Shown piece by piece: positions 52,846 to 60,834 of a stretch of 64,000 bases of DNA (position 1 is the stretch's first letter; every line of letters begins with the position of its first letter). Both the position numbers and the translations under genes were made by a program. This stretch comes from Aquincola tertiaricarbonis (GTDB lineage: Bacteria > Pseudomonadota > Gammaproteobacteria > Burkholderiales > Burkholderiaceae_C), in assembly GCF_023573145.1 (NCBI RefSeq), contig NZ_CP097638.1, positions 1 to 64,000 of the forward strand, in the 5' to 3' direction. Below the pieces are notes generated by a model. That model did no database searches. It was not told the origin of the DNA and saw nothing but the letters and a program-made list of their open reading frames with translations.

Positions 52846-53023
52846 CGCGCCAGAAGCATACGAGATGAGCGCTGCTCCCGCCAGCGCTGGCTTTGCTGGG
52901 ACCTCGTCGCCCTGGTGGCGCGGTGCTTCCGGACTCTCATCGAATCTCGCGCTTGGGCCGACGGTCGTTGCACGACTTCTGTCAACCGTGCACAATGATT
53001 CCATCTCTGATGCGGTGGATCCT

Positions 53024-53491
53024 ATGCACAGCATGACCTTGGAACAACTGCGCGCCACCGCGGCCGCCGGCGGCGTCGCCGGCGTCACGCTCAAGGGCCA
53101 GGGCGGCGCCTTCATGCTGCGCATTGCCACCCGCGGCGGACAGGACGCCGTGCTGGCCAAGGCCCGCAGCACCGAGCCGCGCCGCTTCGGCAATCCAGCC
53201 TCAGCCATGATCCTGCTTCGCGAGGTCGGCATCGCTGTGGCACAGCTCGACGCCACCGACTGGAACCCCGACGAGAAGGACATGAGCCGCAGCCGCTCCA
53301 GCCAGGCCGAAGCGATGCGCACGGCCCACCAGGCTGCGGCGCACAACCGGTGGCTCGCCGCCGAGATCCAGGAATCGCTCGACGATCCGCGCCCGAGCGT
53401 CCCGCACGACGAGGCCATGGCGGCCATGGATGCCGAAATCGATGCGATCGAGCTCCAGCGTGCCGGCTCCGCACGAAGGAAAGGCGCATGA
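53024..53491 (+). CDS. Antitoxin-like first gene of a ParE module
   Basis: This 155-residue protein begins LEQLRATAAAGGVAGVTLKGQGG, a conserved N-terminus in plasmid/ICE stability proteins, and its C-terminal half is helical and charged (RSRSSQAEAMRTAHQAAAHNRWLAAEIQESLDDPRPSVPHDEAMAAMDAEIDAIELQ), resembling PaaA-type antitoxins that wrap ParE. The ATG at 53024 is used, because sequence upstream shows no conservation. It overlaps the next gene by ATGA. Confidence 0.65.
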   Translation: MHSMTLEQLRATAAAGGVAGVTLKGQGGAFMLRIATRGGQDAVLAKARSTEPRRFGNPASAMILLREVGIAVAQLDATDWNPDEKDMSRSRSSQAEAMRTAHQAAAHNRWLAAEIQESLDDPRPSVPHDEAMAAMDAEIDAIELQRAGSARRKGA

Positions 53492-53853
53492 GCACGACGC
53501 CGCGCCAACCCGATCAGGTCATTGCGCAGGCAATGCTGGCCGCCGCCGCTGAAGCGCCACCCCCTGCGATCACCTCCGAGGAAGTGGCGGCACTCGAGCG
53601 CCTGCTCGCGCATGCCAGGCGCGACTCCGGGCAGAGCCGGGTCGTTGCGGACTTTCTGCTGGCCTGGTGGAACACAGGCAGCTGCGGTGCCTTCGACCTG
53701 ACCTCGCTGTGGGCACTGGACACCGACATCGTGGCCGACATGACGACCGTGTTCGGCCTGATCGGCCGCGTTCACCGCTACCCCGACAGCCTGGGCTATG
53801 AGGCCGAGTTCAAGGCCATCGTGCAGGCCTGGCGGCCGGAGCTCGGGGACTGA
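53488..53853 (+). CDS. Unknown protein between antitoxin and ParE toxin
   Basis: This 121-residue protein has no recognised domain for me. It is helical, with the conserved-looking stretch FLLAWWNTGSCGAFDLTSLWALDTDIVADM. It overlaps the genes on both sides, so all three are made together; the same order is seen in other beta-proteobacterial islands (my recollection, not a search). A regulatory or third-component role is possible. Confidence 0.55.
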   Translation: MSTTPRQPDQVIAQAMLAAAAEAPPPAITSEEVAALERLLAHARRDSGQSRVVADFLLAWWNTGSCGAFDLTSLWALDTDIVADMTTVFGLIGRVHRYPDSLGYEAEFKAIVQAWRPELGD

Positions 53854-54155
53854 TGCCGGGGGCCGACTACCGCATCGCCTGGCGTCCCAAGGCCCTGGAA
53901 GACCTGCGCAGCATCGTCCGCTACATCGCCCAGGACAGTCCTACCCGAGCGCGCGCCTTCGGCAAGAAGCTGCGCGAGAAGGTCCAGCCGCTGGCCCAGC
54001 ACCCGCTGCTCGGCCATGAGGGCCGCCCCGGGCTGCCAGCCGGCGTTCGCGAACTCGTGCTGCACGCCAACTACATCGCCTTCTATCGGGTGTTCGACTC
54101 CTCTCGCACCGTCGAGATACTGCGGGTCAAGCACGTGGCGCAGCAAACACCTTGA
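53853..54155 (+). CDS. parE: RelE/ParE-family toxin
   Basis: This 100-residue toxin has the ParE fold signature: YRIAWRPKALEDLRSIVRYIAQDSPTRARAF at the start, LPAGVRELVLHANYIAFYRV and EILRVKHVAQQ at the end. The pattern is ParE (gyrase inhibition) rather than RelE, though the two cannot be told apart by sequence alone. The ATG overlaps the preceding stop (TGATG). Confidence 0.85.
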   Translation: MPGADYRIAWRPKALEDLRSIVRYIAQDSPTRARAFGKKLREKVQPLAQHPLLGHEGRPGLPAGVRELVLHANYIAFYRVFDSSRTVEILRVKHVAQQTP

Positions 54156-54298
54156 AACGCAGGGGCGAGTCCGCAGTGCGTTGGGACGGCTGGCCGTCTG
54201 AATTCGGCGCCCGATTTCGGCGGGGGGTTGGACCGGGGTTTCGAGTTGCGCGGTCACGTGGTCGGCCGCACGATGGGGTGCCCTGCACCCGCTGCGCC

Positions 54299-54574
54299 AT
54301 GAAGCCCCGGACATCACCGTTGCGAACCGCGCTCGCCGGCCTGTGTGGTCCCTCCGGACGGGATCAGGCCAGCGCCGACGGCTTGCTCGCGGTCGCTGGC
54401 CTGCAACTGCAGGCCTACGATCCGCCCGCAAGCTTTGCGGACCCGCGGCTGGAAGCGCTTTGTCGAGAGGCCGCGCGAAGAGGCTTGGTGATCACCGACG
54501 GTCAGGGGCGCCTGGTCGGCGATCTCCGTGCCGTGTCGGTCAACGAGGTGCTGCCGGGTTTCAGGGGCGTGTGA
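54299..54574 (+). CDS. Short hypothetical protein
   Basis: This 91-residue frame shows a proteobacterial-looking composition (SFADPRLEALCREAARRGLVITDGQGRLVGDLRAVSVNEVLPGF) and could be a real C-terminal or stand-alone regulator gene. I do not recognise a family. It converges with the response-regulator remnant. Confidence 0.4.
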   Translation: MKPRTSPLRTALAGLCGPSGRDQASADGLLAVAGLQLQAYDPPASFADPRLEALCREAARRGLVITDGQGRLVGDLRAVSVNEVLPGFRGV

Positions 54575-54619
54575 CGCACTCGACGGCACCCCCGTCCGCG
54601 CTGCAGCGCCGACGCCGAC

Positions 54620-55161
54620 TCACCGGGAGCTGGAGGCGCCGCCCGAGTTGCTCGCGGTGGCCGAATTGGCAGCGGCGGGGCGATCGCGAGCCAAGGTCTG
54701 GATGATCGTGCCGACCATCTTGTCGGCCTTTGAGGGCTTGGCGACGTAGGCGTCGAAGAGATGGCCGTGCTGCTCGGCCAGTCCGAAGGCGCTCATGGCG
54801 ATCAGTCTGGTGTCGCACTCCGGCGAGCGAGCCCTCAGTCTTCGTGCCAGCTCGTAGCCATCCGCGCCGGGCATCTGGATGTCCACCAGCGCCACCTCGA
54901 AGGCCTTCGAACCGAGCTCTTGTAGCGCCTCGTCGGTGCCTGGCGCTTCCACACACTCGGCTCCCTTGGCGCGCAGCAGATCTGCGACGGCGCTGCGAAC
55001 GGAGTCTTCATCGTCGACAACGAGGACGTGCAGGCCCGACAGGCTCGCCGATCCAGTCAGCGGTCGCGTCGGTTGCTGGTCCAGCACCTTCACCGGGATG
55101 TGCACGGTGGCCCTGGTGCCGTGGCCCTTCTCCGATTTGATCTCCGCGGTCCCGCCGAGCT
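54620..55161 (-). pseudogene. C-terminal end of a hybrid histidine kinase, cut by a Tn3 transposon
   Basis: Reading from the Tn3 repeat, the frame starts in the last strand of a kinase ATPase domain (LGGTAEIKSEKGHGTRATVHIPVKV) and continues into a receiver domain (HVLVVDDEDSVRSAVADLLRAKG, phosphorylation site D in VALVDIQMPGADGYEL, RLIAMSAFG, AKPSKADKMV). The N-terminal sensor and kinase are lost; they are not found beyond the right end of the transposon. A receiver-only product could start at the ATG at 55105. Confidence 0.85.
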
Positions 55162-55199
55162 GGGGTCGTCTCAGAAAACGGAAAATAAAGCACGCTAAG
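55162..55199. repeat. Left 38-bp inverted repeat of the Tn3 element
   Basis: It begins GGGGTCGTCTCAG and ends CACGCTAAG. It matches the right repeat at all 38 positions. The tnpR stop codon overlaps its inner end. Confidence 0.95.
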
Positions 55200-55752
55200 C
55201 GTGCGTGGAGGCTGGCACCCAGCGGTACAGCGTCGGAATGGACACGCCGAGGTTCTTGGCCACGTCCTTGGGCGGCACCCCGCTGGCCAGCAGCTTCTTG
55301 GCCGACTCGATCTTGCTGTCGGTCATCTTCGGCTTGCGGCCGCCTTTGCGGCCGAGCTGCTTGGCGACTTCCAGCCCGGCGCGGGTGCGCTCGACGGTCA
55401 GCTCGCGCTCCATTTCGGCAAGGCTCGCCATGACGTGGAAGAAGAACCGCCCGGATGGTGTGCCGGTGTCGATGGAGTCGGTGAGGCTCCTGAACTGGAC
55501 ACCGTGCTTGTGCAGATCGCCGACCAGATCGACCAGTTGCTTGACCGACCGGCCCAGCCGGTCGAGCTTCCAGACGACCAAAGTATCGCCTTCGCGCAGC
55601 ATTTCGAGCGTCTTGGCCAAGCCAGGCCGGTCTGCCCGCGTGCCACTCACCTTGTCCTCGAAGACCTTTTTACATCCGGCCTTGCTCAAGGCTTCGCGTT
55701 GCAGCTCCAGGTTCTGATCCTGCGTCGAGACGCGCGCATAGCCAATCAACAT
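55195..55752 (-). CDS. tnpR: Serine resolvase TnpR
   Basis: This 185-residue serine recombinase has the catalytic serine in IGYARVSTQDQN (S9), the conserved VWKLDRLGRSVKQLVDL, GTPSGRFFFHVMASLAEMERELTVERTRAGL, and a C-terminal helix-turn-helix (GVPPKDVAKNLGVSIPTLYRWV). It resolves cointegrates at res. Its start overlaps the upstream gene by seven bases, so it is the last gene of a four-gene operon, and the frame ends in the left inverted repeat. No res site is evident in front of tnpR itself; it should lie upstream of 56937. Confidence 0.95.
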   Translation of the reverse strand: MLIGYARVSTQDQNLELQREALSKAGCKKVFEDKVSGTRADRPGLAKTLEMLREGDTLVVWKLDRLGRSVKQLVDLVGDLHKHGVQFRSLTDSIDTGTPSGRFFFHVMASLAEMERELTVERTRAGLEVAKQLGRKGGRKPKMTDSKIESAKKLLASGVPPKDVAKNLGVSIPTLYRWVPASTHA

Positions 55753-56117
55753 GGCTTGTCTCGCGCCCGGTCGATGCGTTCCTGCATCGCCTGCATCACT
55801 TCTTCGTGGGTGTACGATCTGGCGTTGGCGTCGGTGGCTTGCCGCAGGGCTTCCTCAACCTCGCGCGTCATCCGCTCGTAATCCTCCGGCCACAGCGCTT
55901 GCTCCATGCGCAGCGACGCCTGACCCAGCAGGTGCAGCAGGCTGAACAGCCGCATGTCGTTGGTGGCGACGATGCGCTCCCGAATCTGCTCCTGAATAGC
56001 TTCGCTAGCCCGATGCGCTTGTGGTGTGGCAGTCCCCTCGTAGTCAGCGGGGAATTCCGCTTCCTCGGCAATCCTTGCCCAGGCGCTGGCGAGCGCCTCG
56101 ATGGTTGACGTGCTCAT
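55746..56117 (-). CDS. Unknown helical protein coupled to tnpR
   Basis: This 123-residue protein is acidic and helical (EALASAWARIAEEAEFPADYEG, EQIRERIVATNDMRLFSLLHLLGQASLRMEQALWPEDYERM). No domain is recognised. It overlaps tnpR at its end and the membrane-protein gene at its start (ATGA). Its only clue is the constant company of the resolvase. Confidence 0.6.
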   Translation of the reverse strand: MSTSTIEALASAWARIAEEAEFPADYEGTATPQAHRASEAIQEQIRERIVATNDMRLFSLLHLLGQASLRMEQALWPEDYERMTREVEEALRQATDANARSYTHEEVMQAMQERIDRARDKPC

Positions 56118-56614
56118 TTCCGCCGCTCCTGTGCTCTTTGGCGAATCAACCGGCCAAGGGGCCTCGACGCGAAAACCAGCAGCATCACGCCTATCGGATA
56201 CCAGGTCGAGAAGACCACCAAGGCATCGAAGGCTGGCCGTCCGGTGTTGGTAGGCAGTACGGCGGTCACAGCCATCAACCCGCCGACCGTCCAGATGATG
56301 CGCCACACGTAGGGCATCACGCGGGGCACGTAGCCGTCATCGAAAGCGGTCTGGTAGTAGCGGCGCAGGCCGCGCTCGGCAAGCGCCTGGCGCTGCCGCT
56401 CCGACAGCGCATCCGTCCGGCCATACCAGCGCCGGAATGGTGGACAGCGCAGCAGCAAAGGGGTGAAGAGGATCATCACCGCCACGATCGCGACACCCCA
56501 CGCCATGACGGCGCCGGCATCGGGCCGCTTGGCGTTCTCGATCACGGGCGCGAAGACGCCCGGAGCACCGATCATCCAGAACAGCGCAATGTGCTGATGG
56601 AAGGAGAGCTTCAT
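56114..56614 (-). CDS. Small membrane protein in the resolvase operon
   Basis: This 166-residue protein has four hydrophobic segments (HIALFWMIGAPGVFAPV, GVAIVAVMILFTPLLL, IIWTVGGLMAVTAVL, ALVVFSTWYPIGVMLLVF) separated by a basic loop. No family is recognised. The ATG at 56614 overlaps the preceding stop; the frame is open to 56626. Confidence 0.6.
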   Translation of the reverse strand: MKLSFHQHIALFWMIGAPGVFAPVIENAKRPDAGAVMAWGVAIVAVMILFTPLLLRCPPFRRWYGRTDALSERQRQALAERGLRRYYQTAFDDGYVPRVMPYVWRIIWTVGGLMAVTAVLPTNTGRPAFDALVVFSTWYPIGVMLLVFASRPLGRLIRQRAQERRK

Positions 56615-56937
56615 TTGCTCATCCACTTGCGCAGCAGGCGCTTTTTCAGGGAGGCGCGTTCTTGCGGGTTGCGTCCCTTGTGATTGGCGATGCGATCCGC
56701 CGTGGCGGCCTGGCGCTTGACGGGCCAGTAGGAGCGGCCATCCTTGCCCATCGACCAGACGCTGCTGGCCTGGTTTTCCAGCAGGGGCAGATGGGCGCTC
56801 AGGGCTTCGGGCGACGCGCTGGTCAGCGCCGTGCGCTCACGGGTGCGCCAGCGCTGATGCCAGAGCTTCTTGTCCTCGCGCTCGCTGCCGCAGGTCGTGT
56901 GCCCGACGATGGGTGTTTTGCGGCGGCTGCGGCTCAT
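56611..56937 (-). CDS. Small basic protein, Tn3 passenger
   Basis: This 108-residue basic protein (SRSRRKTPIVGHTTCGSEREDKKLWHQRWRTRER, ERASLKKRLLRKWMSK) resembles a conserved hypothetical found beside resolvase genes in Pseudomonas transposons, from memory. It is first of the four-gene operon that ends with tnpR. Function is unknown; the charge suggests nucleic acid binding. Confidence 0.6.
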   Translation of the reverse strand: MSRSRRKTPIVGHTTCGSEREDKKLWHQRWRTRERTALTSASPEALSAHLPLLENQASSVWSMGKDGRSYWPVKRQAATADRIANHKGRNPQERASLKKRLLRKWMSK

Positions 56938-57191
56938 AACGTAGTGGTCTCCAAGAACATTCAGGACTGATCCCAGGCGTCGATGGTCAAGACCTGATCG
57001 GCAGGACAGGCGGCTACGCGGTCGGGAACTGGATGGTGTTCAGTCTCATGCCGACCCCATTCGATTGATCGCGTCGCTTGCGGCACGCTGCGACGCAAGG
57101 AGGTTTGCGACCTGGTTTAGCAGCCGTGTCCGCTGCATGTCTGTTACCTATCTCCCCGACCGCTCATTGGACCAACTCCAGAGATTGGGCT
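56938..57191. other. Gap upstream of the resolvase operon, possible res region
   Basis: These 254 bases carry no supported gene. The region would be the natural place for the operon promoter and, in this arrangement, for res. I see no clear pair of dyad subsites. Confidence 0.3.
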
Positions 57192-57548
57192 CTATCGCTC
57201 AGCCAATACGAAACCGGCATTGGCTGATGCCACAACCGAGACGAACACAAATGGCTCGGTACCTGTATTTCGCGCCCCGTGCACTTGGCCCGGTCTTGCC
57301 ACGGCTATCTCACCTTCCCTGAGGGCACGAACAATCCCATTGCCCTGAAAGTAATCAGCCATTCCCGACAAAACAGTCCACGTGTCTTGGCCGTGAGGAT
57401 GAATGTGAGCCGCAATTTCCTGCCCGGGATGGACATGCCAAACCACGATAATTGAGTCTCGGGTTTCAAGCACAACGGAACGAATAGGCTCGCCTTCGGA
57501 CGGCTGAACATACTCGGCTACAGAAAATATTCTCGATTCAACAGTCAT
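57192..57548 (-). CDS. Cupin-domain protein
   Basis: This 118-residue protein is a single cupin: VVWHVHPGQEIAAHIHPHGQDTWTVLSGMADYF has the metal-binding HxH and E pattern, and GEIAVARPGQVHGARN the second motif. Small cupins of this type include dioxygenases, isomerases and quercetinase-like or sensor proteins, so the role is open. The ATG at 57548 is preferred over 57566. Confidence 0.8.
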   Translation of the reverse strand: MTVESRIFSVAEYVQPSEGEPIRSVVLETRDSIIVVWHVHPGQEIAAHIHPHGQDTWTVLSGMADYFQGNGIVRALREGEIAVARPGQVHGARNTGTEPFVFVSVVASANAGFVLAER

Positions 57549-57595
57549 CGGAGATCCCTCTTTCACAGTGCCCCCAGACAGGCTGGATATGAGTT

Positions 57596-57769
57596 CTAAC
57601 TCGAATTTGAACGGGAGGCTGGTCGTGCGGTCGTGCAGTTGCCGATGAGCGTGTCGGCTGCTGCCTCCTTGCCCACCAGCGAACTCACGTCCGTTGCGGC
57701 CATCCAGAAGGTCTTGCCCGAGCGCGGCTCATAGGTCGCGGGATCGAACACGCCAGAGGGGCCGAACAT
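57596..57769 (-). pseudogene. Gene fragment after hepT
   Basis: A 57-codon frame reads MFGPSGVFDPATYEPRSGKT and then FWMAATDVSSLVGKEAAADTLIGN. A second in-frame ATG overlaps the hepT stop (ATGA at 57784) but in another frame, which suggests a third gene of the hepT operon broken by a frameshift and truncated at about 57610. The family is not recognised. Confidence 0.4.
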
Positions 57770-57784
57770 CGGCGGCTTGATTGG

Positions 57785-58171
57785 TCATGGCTCCATGCCT
57801 TTGTCGTTACGGTCTTCATCGTCGGCATCCTGACGCACGGCGGGCAATTGCTGGAGCAACGCCGGCAGCCATTCCTGTACCGTCTCCCACACCACATCGA
57901 GGTTGATGTCGAAATAGCCGTGAGCCATGCGATTACGCATATTGCGCATGCTGCGCCACGGCACGTCGGCATGCGCCTGGGTGAACTCGACGTAGCCATC
58001 CATCACCTTTGTGGCCGCCTCGCCGATGACGATCAGGCTCATGATGACGGCCTGCTGGGTGCGCTTGTCGGCCAAGAAGTCGTCCTTGGCCATCCCTTCC
58101 ACGAAGCTGCGCGCATCGGTTGCGGCCTGCTGAATGTGGTCGAGGTAATCGGGCAGGCGGTTCTCGCTCAT
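57785..58171 (-). CDS. hepT: HepT toxin (DUF86, HEPN RNase)
   Basis: This 128-residue HEPN protein has the RX4HXY motif (RNRMAHGYF) in the region MRNMRNRMAHGYFDIN and typical flanking helices (QQAVIMSLIVIGEAATKV). HepT toxins cleave RNA and are neutralised when the partner MntA adds AMP to the tyrosine of the motif. It overlaps mntA by ATGA. Confidence 0.92.
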   Translation of the reverse strand: MSENRLPDYLDHIQQAATDARSFVEGMAKDDFLADKRTQQAVIMSLIVIGEAATKVMDGYVEFTQAHADVPWRSMRNMRNRMAHGYFDINLDVVWETVQEWLPALLQQLPAVRQDADDEDRNDKGMEP

Positions 58172-58464
58172 ATCGGTTGCGCCTCCGCGAGCACCTTGGC
58201 CCGGAACTTCGGCGGCAGGTCGCCGGGAGTCAGCAGATCGACGTCAACGCCGAGCAGCGATTTCAGTTCTTCTTCCAAATCGCCCAAGTCCAACAACGTG
58301 GCACCGGGCAGCGCATCGACCAACAGGTCGAGGTCGCTGCCATCCCGGTCGGTGCCATGCAGCACCGAGCCGAAGACGCGCGGGTTCGCGGCGCGAAAGC
58401 GGCCTACCGCTTCACGCACTGCGCTTCGCTTCATGTCAAGCACAACAGACGGTCGCATGCGCAT
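58168..58464 (-). CDS. mntA: MntA antitoxin nucleotidyltransferase
   Basis: This 98-residue minimal nucleotidyltransferase has the GSX10DXD motif (GSVLHGTDRDGSDLDLLVD), which binds ATP and Mg2+. It AMPylates HepT and so inactivates it. The first ATG or the one at residue 11 could be used. AT-rich DNA upstream (58465-58550) holds the promoter. Confidence 0.92.
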   Translation of the reverse strand: MRMRPSVVLDMKRSAVREAVGRFRAANPRVFGSVLHGTDRDGSDLDLLVDALPGATLLDLGDLEEELKSLLGVDVDLLTPGDLPPKFRAKVLAEAQPI

Positions 58465-58568
58465 CCTTTCTTATCGAAACTCGTTGAGATGATATGCAAT
58501 CAAGAATAGAATTTCAAGAACTATTTTCGAGAATCGCAATGCCTTGATTCCCGTGCCGCGCCTGTGAA

Positions 58569-58649
58569 TTTCACCCGCTCGACGAGCGCAACACCGACGC
58601 CGCCTACGCCAAGAACCGGCGAATCGACCTCAAACTCACGAACCGCTGA
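58569..58649 (+). pseudogene. Fragment of an OmpA-type C-terminus
   Basis: A 26-codon stretch reads LDERNTDAAYAKNRRIDLKL and ends TNR-stop. This is the end of the peptidoglycan-binding OmpA/MotB-type domain (NRRIDLKL). The rest of the gene is absent; the upstream base is the edge of the mntA promoter region. It marks a recombination junction inside the Tn3 element. Confidence 0.6.
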
Positions 58650-59478
58650 GCGACGCGTCACCGCGCTGCTGCGCCAGCCAGTCGCGCGGGGCGCAGCCCA
58701 TGCGCACGCGGAAGGCGCGCGCCAACGCGTTCGGGCTGCCGTAGCCGACGCGGTCGGCCACCACCGCCACCGGACGCCCCTGCTTGAGCAGGGTGCAACT
58801 GACGTTCATCCGCCAGTCGGCCAGATAGTCGCCCGGCGTGACGCCCACCGCGTCTTTGAACGCGGCGGCGAAGCGCGCGCGTGACATGCCCGCCTGCGCC
58901 GCCAGCGCCTCGAGCGACCACGCGGTCTGCGGCGCATCGTGCATGGCGGTTATGGCGCGCGCGAGTTTCGGGTCGGCCAGTCCCGCCAGCAGTCCGGTGG
59001 CGCCAAGCCGCCCATCCATCAGATAACGCAGCAACTGGATCAGTAGCAACTCGCACAAGCGGTCGATGGCGGCCTGCCGACCGCACTGGTCGCGCTCGGC
59101 TTCGGCAAACAGCAGCTCTAGCGTCGGCCCGAGGCCGGGCAAGTCCGCCAGCGGAATCAGCAGCATCGACGGCAAGGCCATGGCCAACGGATTGCCCGTC
59201 GAAGCGCCCAGATCGACCTCCGCACACAACAGCTCAGCGGTATCGCCGGGGGCGGCGACAAAACGATGCGACGCCACGCGCGGATAAAACAGCAGGCTCG
59301 GCTCGGTAACCAGCAGATCTTCATGCACGGGCGAACGCGCCGTAATCGGGCCGCGCCGCACCAGATGGATATAGCCATGCGGCGCCGCGTAATGATGCTG
59401 CTCACAGAAGGCGCCGCTGTGAAAAACGCGCGCCGAAAGCGAGTAGTGCCGGAGCAAGCCGGCCAGTCGATCCGCCAT
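58636..59478 (-). CDS. AraC-family regulator with cupin sensor, beside ahpD-like gene
   Basis: This 280-residue regulator has a cupin_6 domain (HGYIHLVRRGPI, EPSLLFYPRVASHRFVAAP, AELLCAEVDLG) and two AraC helix-turn-helix units (AGMSRARFAAAFKDAVGVTP; VGYGSPNALARAFRVRMGCAP). The ATG at 59478 is preferred because GGAGAG precedes it. It is divergent from the ahpD-like gene across a 117-base promoter gap. It resembles the RclR-like protein at 61383 in length and layout, so it may sense an oxidant or electrophile. Confidence 0.9.
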   Translation of the reverse strand: MADRLAGLLRHYSLSARVFHSGAFCEQHHYAAPHGYIHLVRRGPITARSPVHEDLLVTEPSLLFYPRVASHRFVAAPGDTAELLCAEVDLGASTGNPLAMALPSMLLIPLADLPGLGPTLELLFAEAERDQCGRQAAIDRLCELLLIQLLRYLMDGRLGATGLLAGLADPKLARAITAMHDAPQTAWSLEALAAQAGMSRARFAAAFKDAVGVTPGDYLADWRMNVSCTLLKQGRPVAVVADRVGYGSPNALARAFRVRMGCAPRDWLAQQRGDASLSGS

Positions 59479-59595
59479 TCCACTCTCCATATAAGACGAT
59501 AGGTTACGTATTTGATACTTTACGTGCCATATCGTACCAAACAAAGGGCGATCATGCCCACGTGCTCTTGCACCTCACCCACTACGGAGATAGAC

Positions 59596-60129
59596 ATGAC
59601 CCAAATCGCCCCCCTGACCATCGACACCGCTGACGCCGCTACCGCTGCCACACTCAAGGCCGTCAAAGCCAAGCTCGGCGTGGTGCCGAACCTGCTCGCC
59701 ACGCTGGCCCACGCGCCGGCAGCGCTCAACGGCTACCTCGGCCTGTCCGAAACGCTGGGCACCGGCCGCCTGAGTGCCACCCAGCGCGAGATCGTTGCGC
59801 TGGCTGCCGGTCAAGCCAATCGCTGCCAGTACTGCCTGAGCGCACACACCCTGATCGGCAAAGGTGCCGGACTGTCGGCAGAGGCCATCGCCGCGGCCCG
59901 CACCGGCCAGGCGGCCAACGCACTTGACGATGCAATTGCCGGCTTTGCCCGCGCGCTGGTCGAGCAACGCGGCGTGGTGTCGGCCGACGCCATGGCCAAC
60001 TACCGCCGCGCGGGGCTCGACGACGGCCTGATACTGGAAGTGATCGCCAACATCGCGCTGAACACGCTCACCAACTACACCAACCACATCGCCGACACCA
60101 CGGTGGATTTCCCCGTGGTCGCCGTCTGA
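59596..60129 (+). CDS. AhpD/carboxymuconolactone decarboxylase-family protein
   Basis: This 177-residue protein has the AhpD-type motif [20 protein letters not shown] with CxxC and the downstream histidine that performs peroxidatic or disulfide chemistry. It is a peroxidase-like or alkylhydroperoxidase-like enzyme. GGAGATAG precedes the ATG at 59596. It is divergent from the AraC gene, which probably controls it. Confidence 0.88.
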   Translation: MTQIAPLTIDTADAATAATLKAVKAKLGVVPNLLATLAHAPAALNGYLGLSETLGTGRLSATQREIVALAAGQANRCQYCLSAHTLIGKGAGLSAEAIAAARTGQAANALDDAIAGFARALVEQRGVVSADAMANYRRAGLDDGLILEVIANIALNTLTNYTNHIADTTVDFPVVAV

Positions 60130-60158
60130 TCTCCATAGGCATATAAGGAGAACACAAC

Positions 60159-60246
60159 GAAAATCGCACTCACCGGCGCTCTGCTCGCCAGCGCCCTCGT
60201 CCTGCCACTGGCCGTCACGGCCGGCGACTTTGCGTGGCCACGGTCA
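60159..60246 (+). pseudogene. Start of an exported protein, broken off
   Basis: After the ahpD-like gene, AAGGAG is followed by a signal-peptide-like stretch [19 protein letters not shown] and then TAGDFAW, without a start ATG (ACGAAA in its place). It stops being coding after about 25 residues where the tnpA remnant begins. It marks the right junction of the inserted DNA. Confidence 0.4.
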
Positions 60247-60247
60247 A

Positions 60248-60388
60248 GCCGTCGATGACGGCCTGTTGCAGTACCTGTCGCCGCTCGGCTGGGAGCACAT
60301 CAACCTGACCGGCGATTACCTCTGGCGCAGCAGCGCCAAGATCGGCGCGGGCAAGTTCAGGCCGCTACGGCCGCTGCAACCGGCTTAG
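60248..60388 (+). pseudogene. tnpA: Last codons of Tn3-family tnpA
   Basis: The final ~46 codons of a Tn3-family transposase are intact in frame: [19 protein letters not shown], then KFRPLRPL, ending two codons inside the right inverted repeat. The stop (60386-60388) overlaps the repeat. Everything upstream of AVDDGL is missing, so the transposon lost ~950 codons. Confidence 0.92.
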
Positions 60389-60421
60389 CGTGCTTTATTT
60401 TCCGTTTTCTGAGACGACCCC
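60384..60421. repeat. Right 38-bp inverted repeat of the Tn3 element
   Basis: It begins CTTAGCGTGC and ends GAGACGACCCC, the exact complement of the left repeat. Confidence 0.95.
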
Positions 60422-60834
60422 TCGAAGATCGATGTATCTGTAGGGTTTGGAAATAAATGCGGGCGCCCACCGCACTCACGGCTCAGTTACCATTCTTTGT
60501 GCATCGCGGCCGCGCGGCTAGTTGGTAGCTGTTCTAAGCCTAGTCAGTGCCGCCCTTCGCCCCAAGCCCCATAGTCAGATTTGAGAAATGACAGTAGGCG
60601 ATGCCGCAACGCGCTTCATCGACCTATGTAAAACGACTCCTTTATCGAAATAGTGCACTCATCGCTCTCCACGGCGATCCCTTCATCGCGAATTGCACCG
60701 CCCAAGACGATCTGCACTGAAATCAATACTTTCTGATGCCTCTTGATTAGAGATGCCAGCCATAATCATCTCATCGCCAACGCATACGGCGTTCGGCAGC
60801 CAACACACTCTCACTCACTACTGGAAGCTCAGAC
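60422..60834. other. Gap between the Tn3 element and the rclC-like gene
   Basis: I see no supported gene in these 413 bases. GC is lower than in the rest of the window. The last ~100 bases before 60835 should hold the promoter of the DUF417 gene. Confidence 0.4.

Larger units (their letters stand above)
55162..60421. mobile_element. Tn3-family transposon with deleted transposase
   Basis: Perfect 38-bp inverted repeats bound the element: 55162-55199 (begins GGGGTCGTCTCAGAAAACGG) and 60384-60421 (exact complement). Inside lie a resolvase operon, a cupin, HepT/MntA, an OmpA fragment, an AraC-AhpD pair and, at the right end, only the last ~46 codons of tnpA. Flanking pentamers differ (GAGCT and TCGAA). 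The element can be mobilised only by a transposase supplied in trans. Foreign DNA has evidently replaced most of tnpA. Confidence 0.9.
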
